From Mucilaginibacter empetricola (lineage in GTDB: Bacteria; Bacteroidota; Bacteroidia; Sphingobacteriales; Sphingobacteriaceae), in contig NZ_JANUBZ010000004.1 in NCBI RefSeq assembly GCF_024808665.1, positions 248,001-312,000 on the forward strand: a stretch of 64,000 nucleotides of DNA. Direction: 5' to 3'. The position numbers were made by a program, and so were the translations under genes. Shown here piece after piece: positions 53,614 to 61,769 of the stretch. The notes under the pieces were generated by a model, which searched no databases, was not told the origin of the DNA, and saw only the letters and a program-made list of their open reading frames with translations. How positions within the stretch are numbered: position 1 is the first letter of the stretch; every line of letters begins with the position of its first letter.

Positions 53614-53777
53614 TTTCAAATATAAATATTCACAGTAAATAACTTATCAAGTATTCTAATGGATTTCCTTAATCTTTGGTTAATGATATTAATGTAATAA
53701 ATTGTTTATCAGTTGTTAAATTATCGAGAAACGTTAATAAGGGCACAAGGTGTTCGATTGTAGTCTCTCTCCACTAT

Positions 53778-53814
53778 AAACAAAAAGGCCCCGCATCCCA
53801 GGGTCCTTTTGTTT
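53778..53814. terminator. Terminator past the M13 peptidase gene
   Basis: AAACAAAAAGGCCCC (53778-53792) pairs with the GGG-T-CCTTTTGTTT side ending at 53814, with one bulge. A and T runs suit use on either strand. It lies 46 bases past the peptidase stop. Confidence 0.8.
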
Positions 53815-53860
53815 ATAATTATCGCCAGATTTCGTTTTTAAATAGATCGAAGCCCAATAC

Positions 53861-55873
53861 CTACCAGATCTTCACTCTTTGGTTTTCAGCTTTGTAATTT
53901 TTGTCGCCTGGCTGCACATTAAATGCCTTATAAAACGGTTCAAAATTCATTAGCGGGCCGTTTACACGCCACATGGCCGGTGAATGCGGATTGGTGTTTA
54001 CGTAGGTACGGAGAAACGCATCTCTTGTTTTTACCCGCCATATCCTGGCAATAGATAGAAAGAAACGTTGGTCTGGAGTAAAGCCATCAATCTTAACATT
54101 TCCTTTTCCTTGTTCAGTCATCTTAAATGCATCGTAAGCCATAGCAATGCCACCGTTATCGGCAGTGTTTTCTCCCAATGTTAGCTGTCCTTTTACATGA
54201 ACACTATCTAAAACGGTAAATGAACTATACAGATCGGCCAGTTGCTTTGTTTTCGCCCTAAACTTTTGATAATCATCTTTTGTCCACCAGTTTTTTACGT
54301 TACCCTCCTTATCATACTGTGCACCCTGATCATCAAAGGCATGCGTCATTTCGTGACCAATTACCATCCCGATACCTCCGTAATTGATTGCATCATCTGC
54401 CTCAAAATCGAAATAAGGAAATTGCAAAATACCCGCCGGGAAAACAACCTCATTAGCAGACGGGTTATAATAAGCCGTAACGGTTGATGGAGTTGTGCTC
54501 CATTCTGTTTTATCAACCGGTTTATTCAGTTTGGCTAATTCGTATGCATAACCATCCTGTTTAATGGCGAGGATGTTTTCAAAATACTTGCCTCTGCTAA
54601 TTTCTACCTTATCGTAACTGCGCCATTTATCCGGGTAGCCTAATTTTTTGGTAATAGCATACAGTTTTTCTATTGCTTTATGCTTAGTGCTATCACTCAT
54701 CCAATCCAGGTGATTAATCCTGTTTTCGAAGGCTTTTTGCAGGTTGTTTACCAATACAAGCACACGTTTTTTTGCGTCCTCATTAAAATACCGTTTTACA
54801 TATAATTGCCCTAAAGCCTGGCCTAAATACCTGTCAACATTGTCGGTCATTATCCGTTTGCGGGGTTTTTGCGTGGCCTGGCCCGATAATACTTTATTAA
54901 ATTGAAATGCAGCATCCACAAATGGTTCACTAAGCGTTTCTGCGTACTCATTAAGCGTGCTGGCTTTTAAATATAATTTCCAGTCGTTTATGGGGATGGA
55001 TTTCAATAGTCCGTTTAAACTTTCATAATAAGCGGGTTGGGCCATATCGATAGAGTCGGTTACTGCACCTAAATCAGCAAGCAGTGCCGACCAGTTGATA
55101 TTAGCCTGTGTTTGGTTAATGTATGCAACTGCTACTTTATGGTAATTTGCTTTAACATCCCGTAGTTCGATATTTGTTTTATGCGATGTAGCATTTTGTT
55201 TTTCGATGGTATAAACAACATCTGCATTTTTATCGGCTGTAGCCACATCGCTGCCGGTTAATTGAAACAAGGCGCTGATGTATTTTTTATAAACCTGTTG
55301 AATTTGAAGGGTAGATGAATCTGTTTTAAAATAATAATCTCTTTCGGGTAAACCAATGCCTGTTTGATAAACATGGGCGATGTTGATGCTGCTATTTTTG
55401 TCGTCGGGAGAAATGCCAAAGCCGATAATTGAACCATTCCCTGATTTTAGCTCTGCCGCCACAAATTTCATCATTGATGGCACATCGCTGATAGCATCAA
55501 TACGCGCCAGTACTGGTTCAATCGGTTGGTATCCCCGCTGGTTAATGGTAGCCATATCCATTCCCGATGCATAAAAATCGCCTACCTTCTGCTCAACGCT
55601 TCCCATGGCGTTTTTACTTTTTGAAACGCTGTCAAGAATGTTTTGCAAAAGCTGCTTTTGCGGTATGTTCATGAAACTATAAGATCCTACACCTGATTGA
55701 TCACTGGCAATTTTTGCCGTATCGTACCAGCGTCCGTTAACAAAGCGAAAGAAATTATCGCCGGGTTTTATCGAGTAATCGATTCCGGCTACATCAACAA
55801 ACTTTTTGTTATTATCACGCCATGCAGTTAAAAATACTAATGCGAAGCACAATAGGTAAACTATTTTTCTCAT
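53861..55873 (-). CDS. M13 family zinc metallopeptidase (neprilysin/PepO-like)
   Basis: 670 residues. Zinc site VIGHEMTHAFDDQGAQYD (HExxH) and ENTADNGG (third ligand Glu and the stabilising Asp), plus the family's NAYYNPS-equivalent substrate block VTAYYNPSANEVVFPAGILQ and the C-terminal NPHSPAMWRVNGPLMN. Normal length. The N-terminus looks like a lipoprotein signal whose Cys is replaced by W18 (LVFLTAWRD); see finding. Exported endopeptidase acting on oligopeptides. Confidence 0.93.
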   Translation of the reverse strand: MRKIVYLLCFALVFLTAWRDNNKKFVDVAGIDYSIKPGDNFFRFVNGRWYDTAKIASDQSGVGSYSFMNIPQKQLLQNILDSVSKSKNAMGSVEQKVGDFYASGMDMATINQRGYQPIEPVLARIDAISDVPSMMKFVAAELKSGNGSIIGFGISPDDKNSSINIAHVYQTGIGLPERDYYFKTDSSTLQIQQVYKKYISALFQLTGSDVATADKNADVVYTIEKQNATSHKTNIELRDVKANYHKVAVAYINQTQANINWSALLADLGAVTDSIDMAQPAYYESLNGLLKSIPINDWKLYLKASTLNEYAETLSEPFVDAAFQFNKVLSGQATQKPRKRIMTDNVDRYLGQALGQLYVKRYFNEDAKKRVLVLVNNLQKAFENRINHLDWMSDSTKHKAIEKLYAITKKLGYPDKWRSYDKVEISRGKYFENILAIKQDGYAYELAKLNKPVDKTEWSTTPSTVTAYYNPSANEVVFPAGILQFPYFDFEADDAINYGGIGMVIGHEMTHAFDDQGAQYDKEGNVKNWWTKDDYQKFRAKTKQLADLYSSFTVLDSVHVKGQLTLGENTADNGGIAMAYDAFKMTEQGKGNVKIDGFTPDQRFFLSIARIWRVKTRDAFLRTYVNTNPHSPAMWRVNGPLMNFEPFYKAFNVQPGDKNYKAENQRVKIW

Positions 55874-56123
55874 AAAAAAAGATTTGTTTAAAGGTAGAAA
55901 ATTTTAGCTACTGACAGAATAGCAAAGTGAGGACACCGGCTTAAGTTACGCTCGCCACAAACTTCGATAAGTTTAAAGTTTAACCAACGTGTGGAAGGCG
56001 TAAGAATTTGAATGTACAAAGCATTACATACATTGTTCAATATTTGATTTAATTAAATAAATCGATTTTTTACAGTATTTTACGATGTAATTTCAACATC
56101 GCCACAATTAAGATATTAAATTG

Positions 56124-57302
56124 ATGATCTCTCTTGATATAGCCGGCATAGCTATCTCGGCCTTCTTTATTCTTTTTATCCTTTCCCGGGGGAGATTGAA
56201 GAAGACAGATTGGCTTTTGGTTTTCATCAACCTCGGTATTATAGCACTGCTGGTGGTTGATGCCATGTTTCAGCGGCAGTTAACCAGCATCGTTTTCCTG
56301 CTGCTAAATACTATTCCTCTGTATTTTTATCCGCTCTTCCTTATTTATGCGCTGGAAATACTTCAGGAGCATGTTCATCATCGCGGAAGATGGGTTTTGC
56401 TATTTCTGCCGGCGCTGATTACTTCAGCCTACGTTGGATCAGACTTATTCATCCTGCATCATTATAACCAAACCCAACTGGAGCATCTTTACAACTTTCC
56501 AACACTAGGGTATCATCTTCTTTGTAAGGGGTTCCCAATTGTGTTTTTAATTGCTTTTGTTTGGCTTATTAAAAGGCTGAATATATATTCGGCCAACATT
56601 AAGGATCGTTATTCCTTTATTGATCCTATTGAATTGAGCTGGCTAAAAAGGTCGGCATGGATCTATATTTTTATCACTGTACTTTCGCTACTGGGGGTTA
56701 TAACCGCTCAATCGCAAATTCTGCCCATAAGCTCCCATTCTGTTTGTTCGGCAGTTGGGATTTGTATGTTTTTGGCGATCTTTTATGTGAGTTTTCATGG
56801 GATACAGCAATACACCATTGCCGATTTTTATGGCGAAAAAATGGTATCATCCAATGGGCGTAATAATTTGAATGCCGCTACAGAAATCACAGATGTTAAT
56901 ATCCCTACTAAATATAAAACGTCTTCATTAAGTAATGCAGAACAGCAATTGATCTTTGAAAAAGTTATTCGGTTATTTGATGAAAAGAAACCCTACCTGG
57001 AACCTAAATTACAATTGAGCGATATTGCAGAGGCGTTAAATATATCAACCCATAACTTATCCCAAACTATTAACGCTACTACAGGTAAACCTTTTTACGA
57101 TTTTGTAAACAGTTACCGCGTTGAGCATCTTAAAAAACTGCTCGAAGATCCATTACAACAAAAATTCACCATTCTTTCAATGGGGTTCGAAAGTGGGTTT
57201 AACTCCAAGGCTTCACTCAACCGGGTCTTCCGCCAGGATACCGGTTTGTCTCCATCCGAATACTTAGAACGCCATAGGGTGAAGCAGGTCTCTGCTTTTT
57301 AA
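56124..57302 (+). CDS. AraC-family regulator with seven-helix membrane sensor domain
   Basis: 392 residues from the ATG at 56124 (a TTG precedes it in frame). About seven membrane helices fill residues 1-240; the C-terminal ~110 residues are an AraC/XylS DNA-binding domain (LQLSDIAEALNISTHNLSQTIN and FTILSMGFESGFNSKASLNRVFRQDTGLSPSEYL). This membrane-sensor plus AraC form is frequent in Bacteroidota. It probably senses an envelope or lipid signal; the nearby Tat-exported nitroreductase-like gene is a plausible target. Confidence 0.9.
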   Translation: MISLDIAGIAISAFFILFILSRGRLKKTDWLLVFINLGIIALLVVDAMFQRQLTSIVFLLLNTIPLYFYPLFLIYALEILQEHVHHRGRWVLLFLPALITSAYVGSDLFILHHYNQTQLEHLYNFPTLGYHLLCKGFPIVFLIAFVWLIKRLNIYSANIKDRYSFIDPIELSWLKRSAWIYIFITVLSLLGVITAQSQILPISSHSVCSAVGICMFLAIFYVSFHGIQQYTIADFYGEKMVSSNGRNNLNAATEITDVNIPTKYKTSSLSNAEQQLIFEKVIRLFDEKKPYLEPKLQLSDIAEALNISTHNLSQTINATTGKPFYDFVNSYRVEHLKKLLEDPLQQKFTILSMGFESGFNSKASLNRVFRQDTGLSPSEYLERHRVKQVSAF

Positions 57303-57308
57303 ACTCAG

Positions 57309-57350
57309 GCCTCATCTTATTAAGAGACGTCTCGTATTATAGGATGAGGC
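57309..57350. promoter_or_regulatory. Nested dyad between the AraC regulator and the next gene
   Basis: Outer arms GCCTCATC (57309-57316) / GATGAGGC (57343-57350) surround the inner 10-base palindrome GAGACGTCTC (57324-57333), nearly concentric. No T run follows. It could be a transcription attenuator for the AraC gene or an operator for the downstream gene. Confidence 0.5.
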
Positions 57351-57415
57351 GATGCGATCATGTTTCTGCTTTTATTTTGTGCTGTTATCAGACTAAAACA
57401 CAAAGTAAAATTATC

Positions 57416-58588
57416 ATGAAAAGAAGACGATTTTTAATGGCAAGCGGAACGGCAATAACAGCCACCATGCTTTTTGGTGTTGCAAGTATGGCAGAAAAAG
57501 AAACTGATGCTGGTGCAAAAGATGCGAGAAGCCGGCGGCCCGATCCGGATAAATTTGATGTGCCCATTTTAAAGGCGCTGGCATTTGGGTTGAATGCCCC
57601 GAACCCGCATAATACCCAGGCCTGGAAGTTTAAGCTCATTAATGAAACGGAAGCGCTTTTTTTTGTGGACGAAGAAAGACTGCTGCCTGCCACTGATCCT
57701 ATAGCAAGGCAAATTCATGTAGGCTGCGGCGGTTTTATTGCACTTTTTGAAGTAGGCGCCAGCAGCTTTGGTTACCGGGCAAAGGTGGAATATTTGCCCG
57801 AAGGAGATTATGGTTTTGCTGACATCGGAAAAAAACCGGTTGCCAGGCTTTCGCTTCAGCGTGGCGATATAGGGAAAGATGCTTTGAGTAAAGAAATATT
57901 TACGAGGCAAACCATTCGCACAATATATCATGGTGACCTGGTAACTGATGATGAATTTAAAAAGGTAATAAAGCTAACAAAGCCTGAATACGCTACTATA
58001 GAACTTTTTAATGACCCCCAATCGCTTCCTTCTGTATTGGAGCTGCTTTATAAGGGCATGGAAGTTGAATGTAACGATTGGAATGTTTTTGAAGAGTCGC
58101 GCAAATGGTTCCGTGTAAAAGGGGATATCGCTGTAAAAAAAGATGGTATCAATTTGCGTACAGGCGGAACAGAACCAGGGTTTAATTTATGGCTGACCGA
58201 AACTTTATTGCAGGTTGATTCGAAAAAATTATGGCACAGCGAATACGCCATTAAAGGTGTGCTAAAAGGTCACTATGAAAAGGTAATGTCATCAAAAGGG
58301 GTAGTGATATTTAAAACGGATAGCAACAATTTAATTGACTGGATAAAATGCGGGCAGGATTACGTCCGGTTTCAACTGGCAGCCTATAACCAGGGCTTTT
58401 GCCTGAATCCGCTGAGCCAGGTGTTGCAGGAATACCCTTCTATGGCAACATTGTATAATCAGTTTAACCAAATGATGGAGGTGGAAGAGCCTGCAAAAAT
58501 ACAAATGGCCGTACGGATAGGGAGGAGTAACCCCCTCGAATATTCCTACCGGCGAAATCCGAATAAGTCGATGACAACGAACCTCTGA
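57416..58588 (+). CDS. Tat-exported nitroreductase-like flavoprotein (Acg type)
   Basis: 390 residues from the ATG at 57416 (the frame is open from 57344, but the shorter form begins with a twin-arginine signal, KRRRFLMASGTAITATMLFG). The mature protein has ALAFGLNAPNPHNTQAWKFKL, the FMN-binding opening of nitroreductases, and later SKEIFTRQTIRTIY and a C-terminal GFCLNPLSQVLQEYP. This is the double-length Acg-like form. A Tat signal suits a protein that folds with its flavin before export. Substrate unknown. Probably controlled by the adjacent AraC or MerR gene. Confidence 0.83.
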   Translation: MKRRRFLMASGTAITATMLFGVASMAEKETDAGAKDARSRRPDPDKFDVPILKALAFGLNAPNPHNTQAWKFKLINETEALFFVDEERLLPATDPIARQIHVGCGGFIALFEVGASSFGYRAKVEYLPEGDYGFADIGKKPVARLSLQRGDIGKDALSKEIFTRQTIRTIYHGDLVTDDEFKKVIKLTKPEYATIELFNDPQSLPSVLELLYKGMEVECNDWNVFEESRKWFRVKGDIAVKKDGINLRTGGTEPGFNLWLTETLLQVDSKKLWHSEYAIKGVLKGHYEKVMSSKGVVIFKTDSNNLIDWIKCGQDYVRFQLAAYNQGFCLNPLSQVLQEYPSMATLYNQFNQMMEVEEPAKIQMAVRIGRSNPLEYSYRRNPNKSMTTNL

Positions 58589-58686
58589 AAAACGAGATTA
58601 TTTTGGTTGATTATCTCTTTGAAATTCGGAAACCATATTGAAAATTAAGCTTTCAATAATTAAAAAAAAATATTTTCAAAAAACAC

Positions 58687-58719
58687 TTGACTCTTACCTT
58701 ACGTCATAGCATAGCTTTG
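58687..58719 (+). promoter_or_regulatory. Promoter of the MerR-TipAS gene
   Basis: TTG at 58687-58689 and TAGCTTTG at 58712-58719 separated by 22 bases. The spacer CTTACCTTACGTCATAG contains a MerR-type candidate operator (expected for autoregulation, not shown). Confidence 0.62.
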
Positions 58720-58744
58720 TGATAAAGTATTGCAGCAAAGAAAA

Positions 58745-59524
58745 ATGAAGATCAATTATTCGGTAAAACAATTAGCAAAATTAGCGGGAGTGAGTGTGCG
58801 CACACTACACCTGTATGATCAGCTCGGTTTGTTAAAACCTTGTACCCGTACGGTATCACGCTATCGCGAGTATGGCGAAAAGGAATTATTAAGGCTACAA
58901 CAGATACTGTTTTATAAAGAACTTGATTTTCAACTGAAAGAAATCGGGCCAATTCTGGATGATCCCGGTTTTGACCTTATCAGAGCGCTTGAGGGCCACA
59001 GGGTTGCGCTGGATTTAAGGAAGAAACGTTTAGATACCTTGCTGCATACCGTTGATAAAACCATTACTAATTTAAAAAACAAAACCATGCAGAATTACGA
59101 AGAATTATATGAGGGTATGCCCAAAGAACAGATTGCTGCTATTCGCAAGGAAGCGATAGACAGATGGGGGGAAGACAACGTTTTAAAATCGGAAAAGGCG
59201 CTTATAGATATGTCTGAACAGGCGCTTGAACAATTAAAGGCAGATCAAAAGGATATTAAAAATCAACTCAAATTTAAATTCCTGGCAGGCGAGAGTACTG
59301 AAAATGAAATGGTGCAAGAGCAAATTGAACGGCATTATCATAATATCCGTGGTTTTTGGGGGCTTACAGGCACGGATGCTATTACGGCTGCGCACTATAA
59401 AGGACTGGCAACTACTTATGCATCAGATGAACGTTATATGGCTGAAAACGGAAAACCCGATCCTGCTTTTGCTGCCTTTTTGCGCAATGCGATGATCTTT
59501 TTTGCGGATACGAGGTTGAAGTAA
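58745..59524 (+). CDS. MerR-family regulator with TipAS-type effector domain
   Basis: 259 residues from the ATG at 58745 (the frame can be read from a TTG at 58730). MerR winged helix: YSVKQLAKLAGVSVRTLHLYDQLGLLKP, then a dimerisation helix, then residues ~125-255 as a TipAS-like antibiotic-recognition domain (AIRKEAIDRWGEDNV, QIERHYHNIRGFWGLTG, YMAENGKPDPAFAAFLRNAMIFFA). TipA-type regulators bind thiopeptide-like compounds and activate their own promoter. A drug or stress sensor is therefore likely. Confidence 0.9.
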   Translation: MKINYSVKQLAKLAGVSVRTLHLYDQLGLLKPCTRTVSRYREYGEKELLRLQQILFYKELDFQLKEIGPILDDPGFDLIRALEGHRVALDLRKKRLDTLLHTVDKTITNLKNKTMQNYEELYEGMPKEQIAAIRKEAIDRWGEDNVLKSEKALIDMSEQALEQLKADQKDIKNQLKFKFLAGESTENEMVQEQIERHYHNIRGFWGLTGTDAITAAHYKGLATTYASDERYMAENGKPDPAFAAFLRNAMIFFADTRLK

Positions 59525-59604
59525 AAGTTTTTTAGTTTCTCAGTGGATGTTGTGGTTAATTTAGGGCTGGTGCGTCCATTGAGATTTATTTTTTATCATT
59601 TCTA

Positions 59605-59632
59605 TAAATATCGATATGTAGTTATATATTTG
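59605..59632 (+). promoter_or_regulatory. ArsR gene promoter and possible autoregulatory operator
   Basis: The -7 box TATATTTG (59625-59632) ends 4 bases before the ATG. The 10-base palindrome ATATCGATAT lies at about 59608-59617 in the spacer region, where a repressor would block RNA polymerase. A clear -33 TTG is not seen. Confidence 0.5.
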
Positions 59633-59636
59633 TGCT

Positions 59637-59939
59637 ATGGACATAGTTGCTATAAGCGCCGCGCTCTCGAATAAAACCAGATATGACATTATGCGGTGGC
59701 TTAAAAAACCGGAAGAAAACTTTCCGCCGCATAAGGAGGTGGATGGTTTTGGCGACGGGGTTTGCGTTACTTTTATAAAAGATAAAACGGGTTTATCGCA
59801 GTCTACCGTGTCGCATTACCTTAAAATAATGGAGAGTGCGCAATTGGTTGTTCCTACCCGCATTGGGAAGTGGACGTATTATAAAAGGAACGAAAAAGTG
59901 TTGGATGCATATTTTCAAACCATCCAGCAAAACATATAA
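59637..59939 (+). CDS. ArsR-family winged-helix regulator
   Basis: 100 residues. VAISAALSNKTRYDIMRWLKKPEENFP, then DKTGLSQSTVSHYLKIMESAQLVVPTRIGKWTYYKRNE, the HTH_ArsR recognition helix and wing. No Cys-pair metal site (ELCVCDL-type) is present, so it is probably not a classical metal sensor. It is first in a likely operon with the SDR and PhzF genes (42- and 1-base gaps). Likely represses its own operon. Confidence 0.9.
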   Translation: MDIVAISAALSNKTRYDIMRWLKKPEENFPPHKEVDGFGDGVCVTFIKDKTGLSQSTVSHYLKIMESAQLVVPTRIGKWTYYKRNEKVLDAYFQTIQQNI

Positions 59940-59981
59940 AAAAATTTAACTAAACAAATCGACTTAATTAAATATATAAAT

Positions 59982-60578
59982 ATGAAAATTCTAATTATTG
60001 GAGCCTCCGGCCTGATAGGAGGGGCTATTTATAACGCATTAAAAAACGAGCACGAGGTATTTGGCGCATACAGAACCAGCAGCGAATACCCGGTTGATAC
60101 CACCAACGCAGCATCTATCCGCTCACTTTTTGAACGCCTGCCCAAACTGGATGCGGTGATCAACGCGGCAGGGGCAGCGCCCTTTAAACCGTTTGAAACA
60201 TTGACAGAAGATGACTACTACGAAGGTATAAAGGACAAACTGATGGGGCAGGTTAACCTGGTGCATATCGCCAAAGACCATTTGAATCCCGGTGCTTCTA
60301 TTACGCTCACCACCGGTATTTTGGCCGATCATCCTGAAAAAGGGAGTACGGCACTGGCATTGGTAAATGGCGCATTACATAGCTTTGTTATGGCAGCAGC
60401 TCCTTTTATTGATAACAATATCCGGATAAATGTTGTTGCGCCGGGCTCAATTGGAAATCATATGGCAGAAAATGAGTTATTTGCCGGACATAAAGCCGTA
60501 GCCATAGATGCTGTAATTGAAGTGTATAAAGAGGCATTGTTCGGTTCACAAACAGGGCAGGTTTTTAGAATTTATTAA
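59982..60578 (+). CDS. Short-chain dehydrogenase-like protein without the YxxxK motif
   Basis: 198 residues, shorter than classical SDRs. The Rossmann nucleotide loop is IIGASGLIGGAIY and the NAAG motif is VINAAGAAP. The place of the catalytic YxxxK is GSTALALVNGAL, with no Tyr or Lys at the right spacing. INVVAPGSIGNHM follows as in the family. Either a subfamily with a different mechanism or an NAD(P)-binding sensor. Encoded between the ArsR regulator and the PhzF gene in one operon. Confidence 0.85.
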   Translation: MKILIIGASGLIGGAIYNALKNEHEVFGAYRTSSEYPVDTTNAASIRSLFERLPKLDAVINAAGAAPFKPFETLTEDDYYEGIKDKLMGQVNLVHIAKDHLNPGASITLTTGILADHPEKGSTALALVNGALHSFVMAAAPFIDNNIRINVVAPGSIGNHMAENELFAGHKAVAIDAVIEVYKEALFGSQTGQVFRIY

Positions 60579-60579
60579 G

Positions 60580-61365
60580 ATGAAGATTCCAATATATCAA
60601 ATCGATTCCTTTACCAGCCAGTTGTTTGGCGGAAACCCCGCTGCCATTTGTTACTTACCTTATTGGCTGGATGATAGCCTGATGCAAAACATCGCCATAG
60701 AAAACAATTTGGCGGAGACAGGCTTTTTTGTAAAAAATGGCAATCAGTATGAAATCAGGTGGTTTATGCCGCATGCCGAAATTGACTTATGCGGCCATGC
60801 TACCCTGGCTTCGGCTTACGTTATTTTTACGTATTTGGAGCCTGGTTTAACTGAGGTGTCGTTTTCTTCAAAAAGTGGAATGCTATTCGCCAAAAAGGAG
60901 GAAAACGGATCAATAACCCTTGATTTTCCGGCGTGGACACCCAAACAGGTGGAAATTCCGGAACAGGTTTACCGGGCCTTTAAAACCAAACCGCTGAGTG
61001 CCCACGCTTCGCGGGATCTGATCCTGGTGTTTGCTTCGGAAGAGGAGGTGTTAAACGAGCAGCCGGATTTGAAACCGTTGGCGGGGATGCCGTATTCGTG
61101 CTTTGCTATTACCGCCAGAGGCAGTAATGCAGATTTTGTTTCGCGGGTATTTGATGCCGAGGCCACTACCTTGCCCGAGGATCCGGTAACCGGGTCAACA
61201 CATGCTATCCTGGTGCCTTATTGGGCCGGTGTGCTTAATAAAACAGAGCTTAATGCTGTACAGCTATCAAAACGCGGCGGCCAGATAACCTGCAAACTGA
61301 AGGGTGACCGTGTTTTTTTGAGTGGCTTTGCGGTACCTTATTTAACAGGGTTTATTGAGGTTTAG
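60580..61365 (+). CDS. PhzF family isomerase/epimerase-like protein
   Basis: 261 residues from the ATG at 60580, one base after the SDR stop (a longer frame upstream overlaps the SDR and is not used). PhzF fold: IPIYQIDSFTSQLFGGNPAAICYL, catalytic Glu in NNLAETGFF, DLCGHATLASAYV, and EDPVTGSTHAILVPYW in the second half. PhzF itself isomerises a phenazine precursor, but most family members act on unknown small metabolites. No other phenazine genes are present, so the name phzF is not applied. Confidence 0.92.
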   Translation: MKIPIYQIDSFTSQLFGGNPAAICYLPYWLDDSLMQNIAIENNLAETGFFVKNGNQYEIRWFMPHAEIDLCGHATLASAYVIFTYLEPGLTEVSFSSKSGMLFAKKEENGSITLDFPAWTPKQVEIPEQVYRAFKTKPLSAHASRDLILVFASEEEVLNEQPDLKPLAGMPYSCFAITARGSNADFVSRVFDAEATTLPEDPVTGSTHAILVPYWAGVLNKTELNAVQLSKRGGQITCKLKGDRVFLSGFAVPYLTGFIEV

Positions 61366-61390
61366 TAAAGGAAAAGACTTTTTTATTGGG

Positions 61391-61486
61391 TGTCACCCTG
61401 AGGCACTCGAAGGGTGCGCGCTGGGTATACGCTAATGCAAAACGCGAATGCCTTTGTGCGCATGCTTCGAGTGCCTACCCATGACA
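61391..61486. repeat. TGTCA-type palindromic intergenic element, copy 2
   Basis: TGTCACCCTGAGGCACTCGA at the left pairs with TCGAGTGCCTACCCATGACA at the right. The inside shares GGGTGCGCG, ATACGC, AATGCA, CGCGAATGC and GCGCATG with 218-328. 96 bases. Confidence 0.85.
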
Positions 61487-61498
61487 TATAGCGGTACT

Positions 61499-61525
61499 AA
61501 ACTTAGTTTTAAAAACTAAGTTTTT
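61499..61525 (+). terminator. Terminator-like hairpin after the PhzF gene
   Basis: AAACTTAG (61499-61506) pairs with CTAAGTTT (61516-61523), with extra T/A pairing between and Ts after it. AT-rich, so moderate strength. Confidence 0.6.
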
Positions 61526-61552
61526 CAGCGTGGATGACCCCATCGGGGTCGA

Positions 61553-61690
61553 ATATTGGTAGAAAAACGACAACAATTATGTCGTGCCGTAGGTACGAAA
61601 CCCATACGCATGCAAGGTGGCGTACCTACAGCACGCTAAAATTGGTCACAACAATATTTCTACCGATATTTTGCACCTACGGCGCATTTT
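61553..61690. repeat. Nested inverted-repeat element (GTAGGTAC family)
   Basis: Outer arms ATATTGGTAGAAA (61553-61565) / TTTCTACCGATAT (61657-61669); inner arms GTGCCGTAGGTACG (61584-61597) / CGTACCTACAGCAC (61621-61634). A third related copy GCACCTACGGCGCA follows at 61673-61686. Each pair has a single mismatch. Non-coding, probably mobile or REP-like. Confidence 0.75.
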
Positions 61691-61769
61691 TTGTCATTTC
61701 ACCTTCACAGTCTCCGGATTTTATCACTCAGCATGACAGCCTTTTTTTGACAACCTTACCAAAGGCCAA

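Larger units (their letters stand above)
61366..61769. other. 404-base intergenic region made of stacked repeat elements
   Basis: Contains a TGTCA palindromic element (61391-61486), a terminator-like hairpin (61499-61525), a short GACCCC/GGGGTC stem (61536-61550) and a nested inverted element (61553-61690). An open frame through it (61534-62058) is a shadow of the arr gene on the other strand. Confidence 0.75.

Noticed and set aside
57344..57415. N-terminal extension of the nitroreductase-like protein
   Set aside because: It starts inside the dyad and would bury the twin-arginine signal; the shorter start gives a normal Tat signal.
60517..60579. N-terminal extension of the PhzF-like protein
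   Set aside because: Overlaps the end of the SDR gene; family members start at MKIPIYQIDSFT.
60580..61365. Phenazine biosynthesis
   Set aside because: A PhzF-family gene alone is not evidence; no other phz genes are present.
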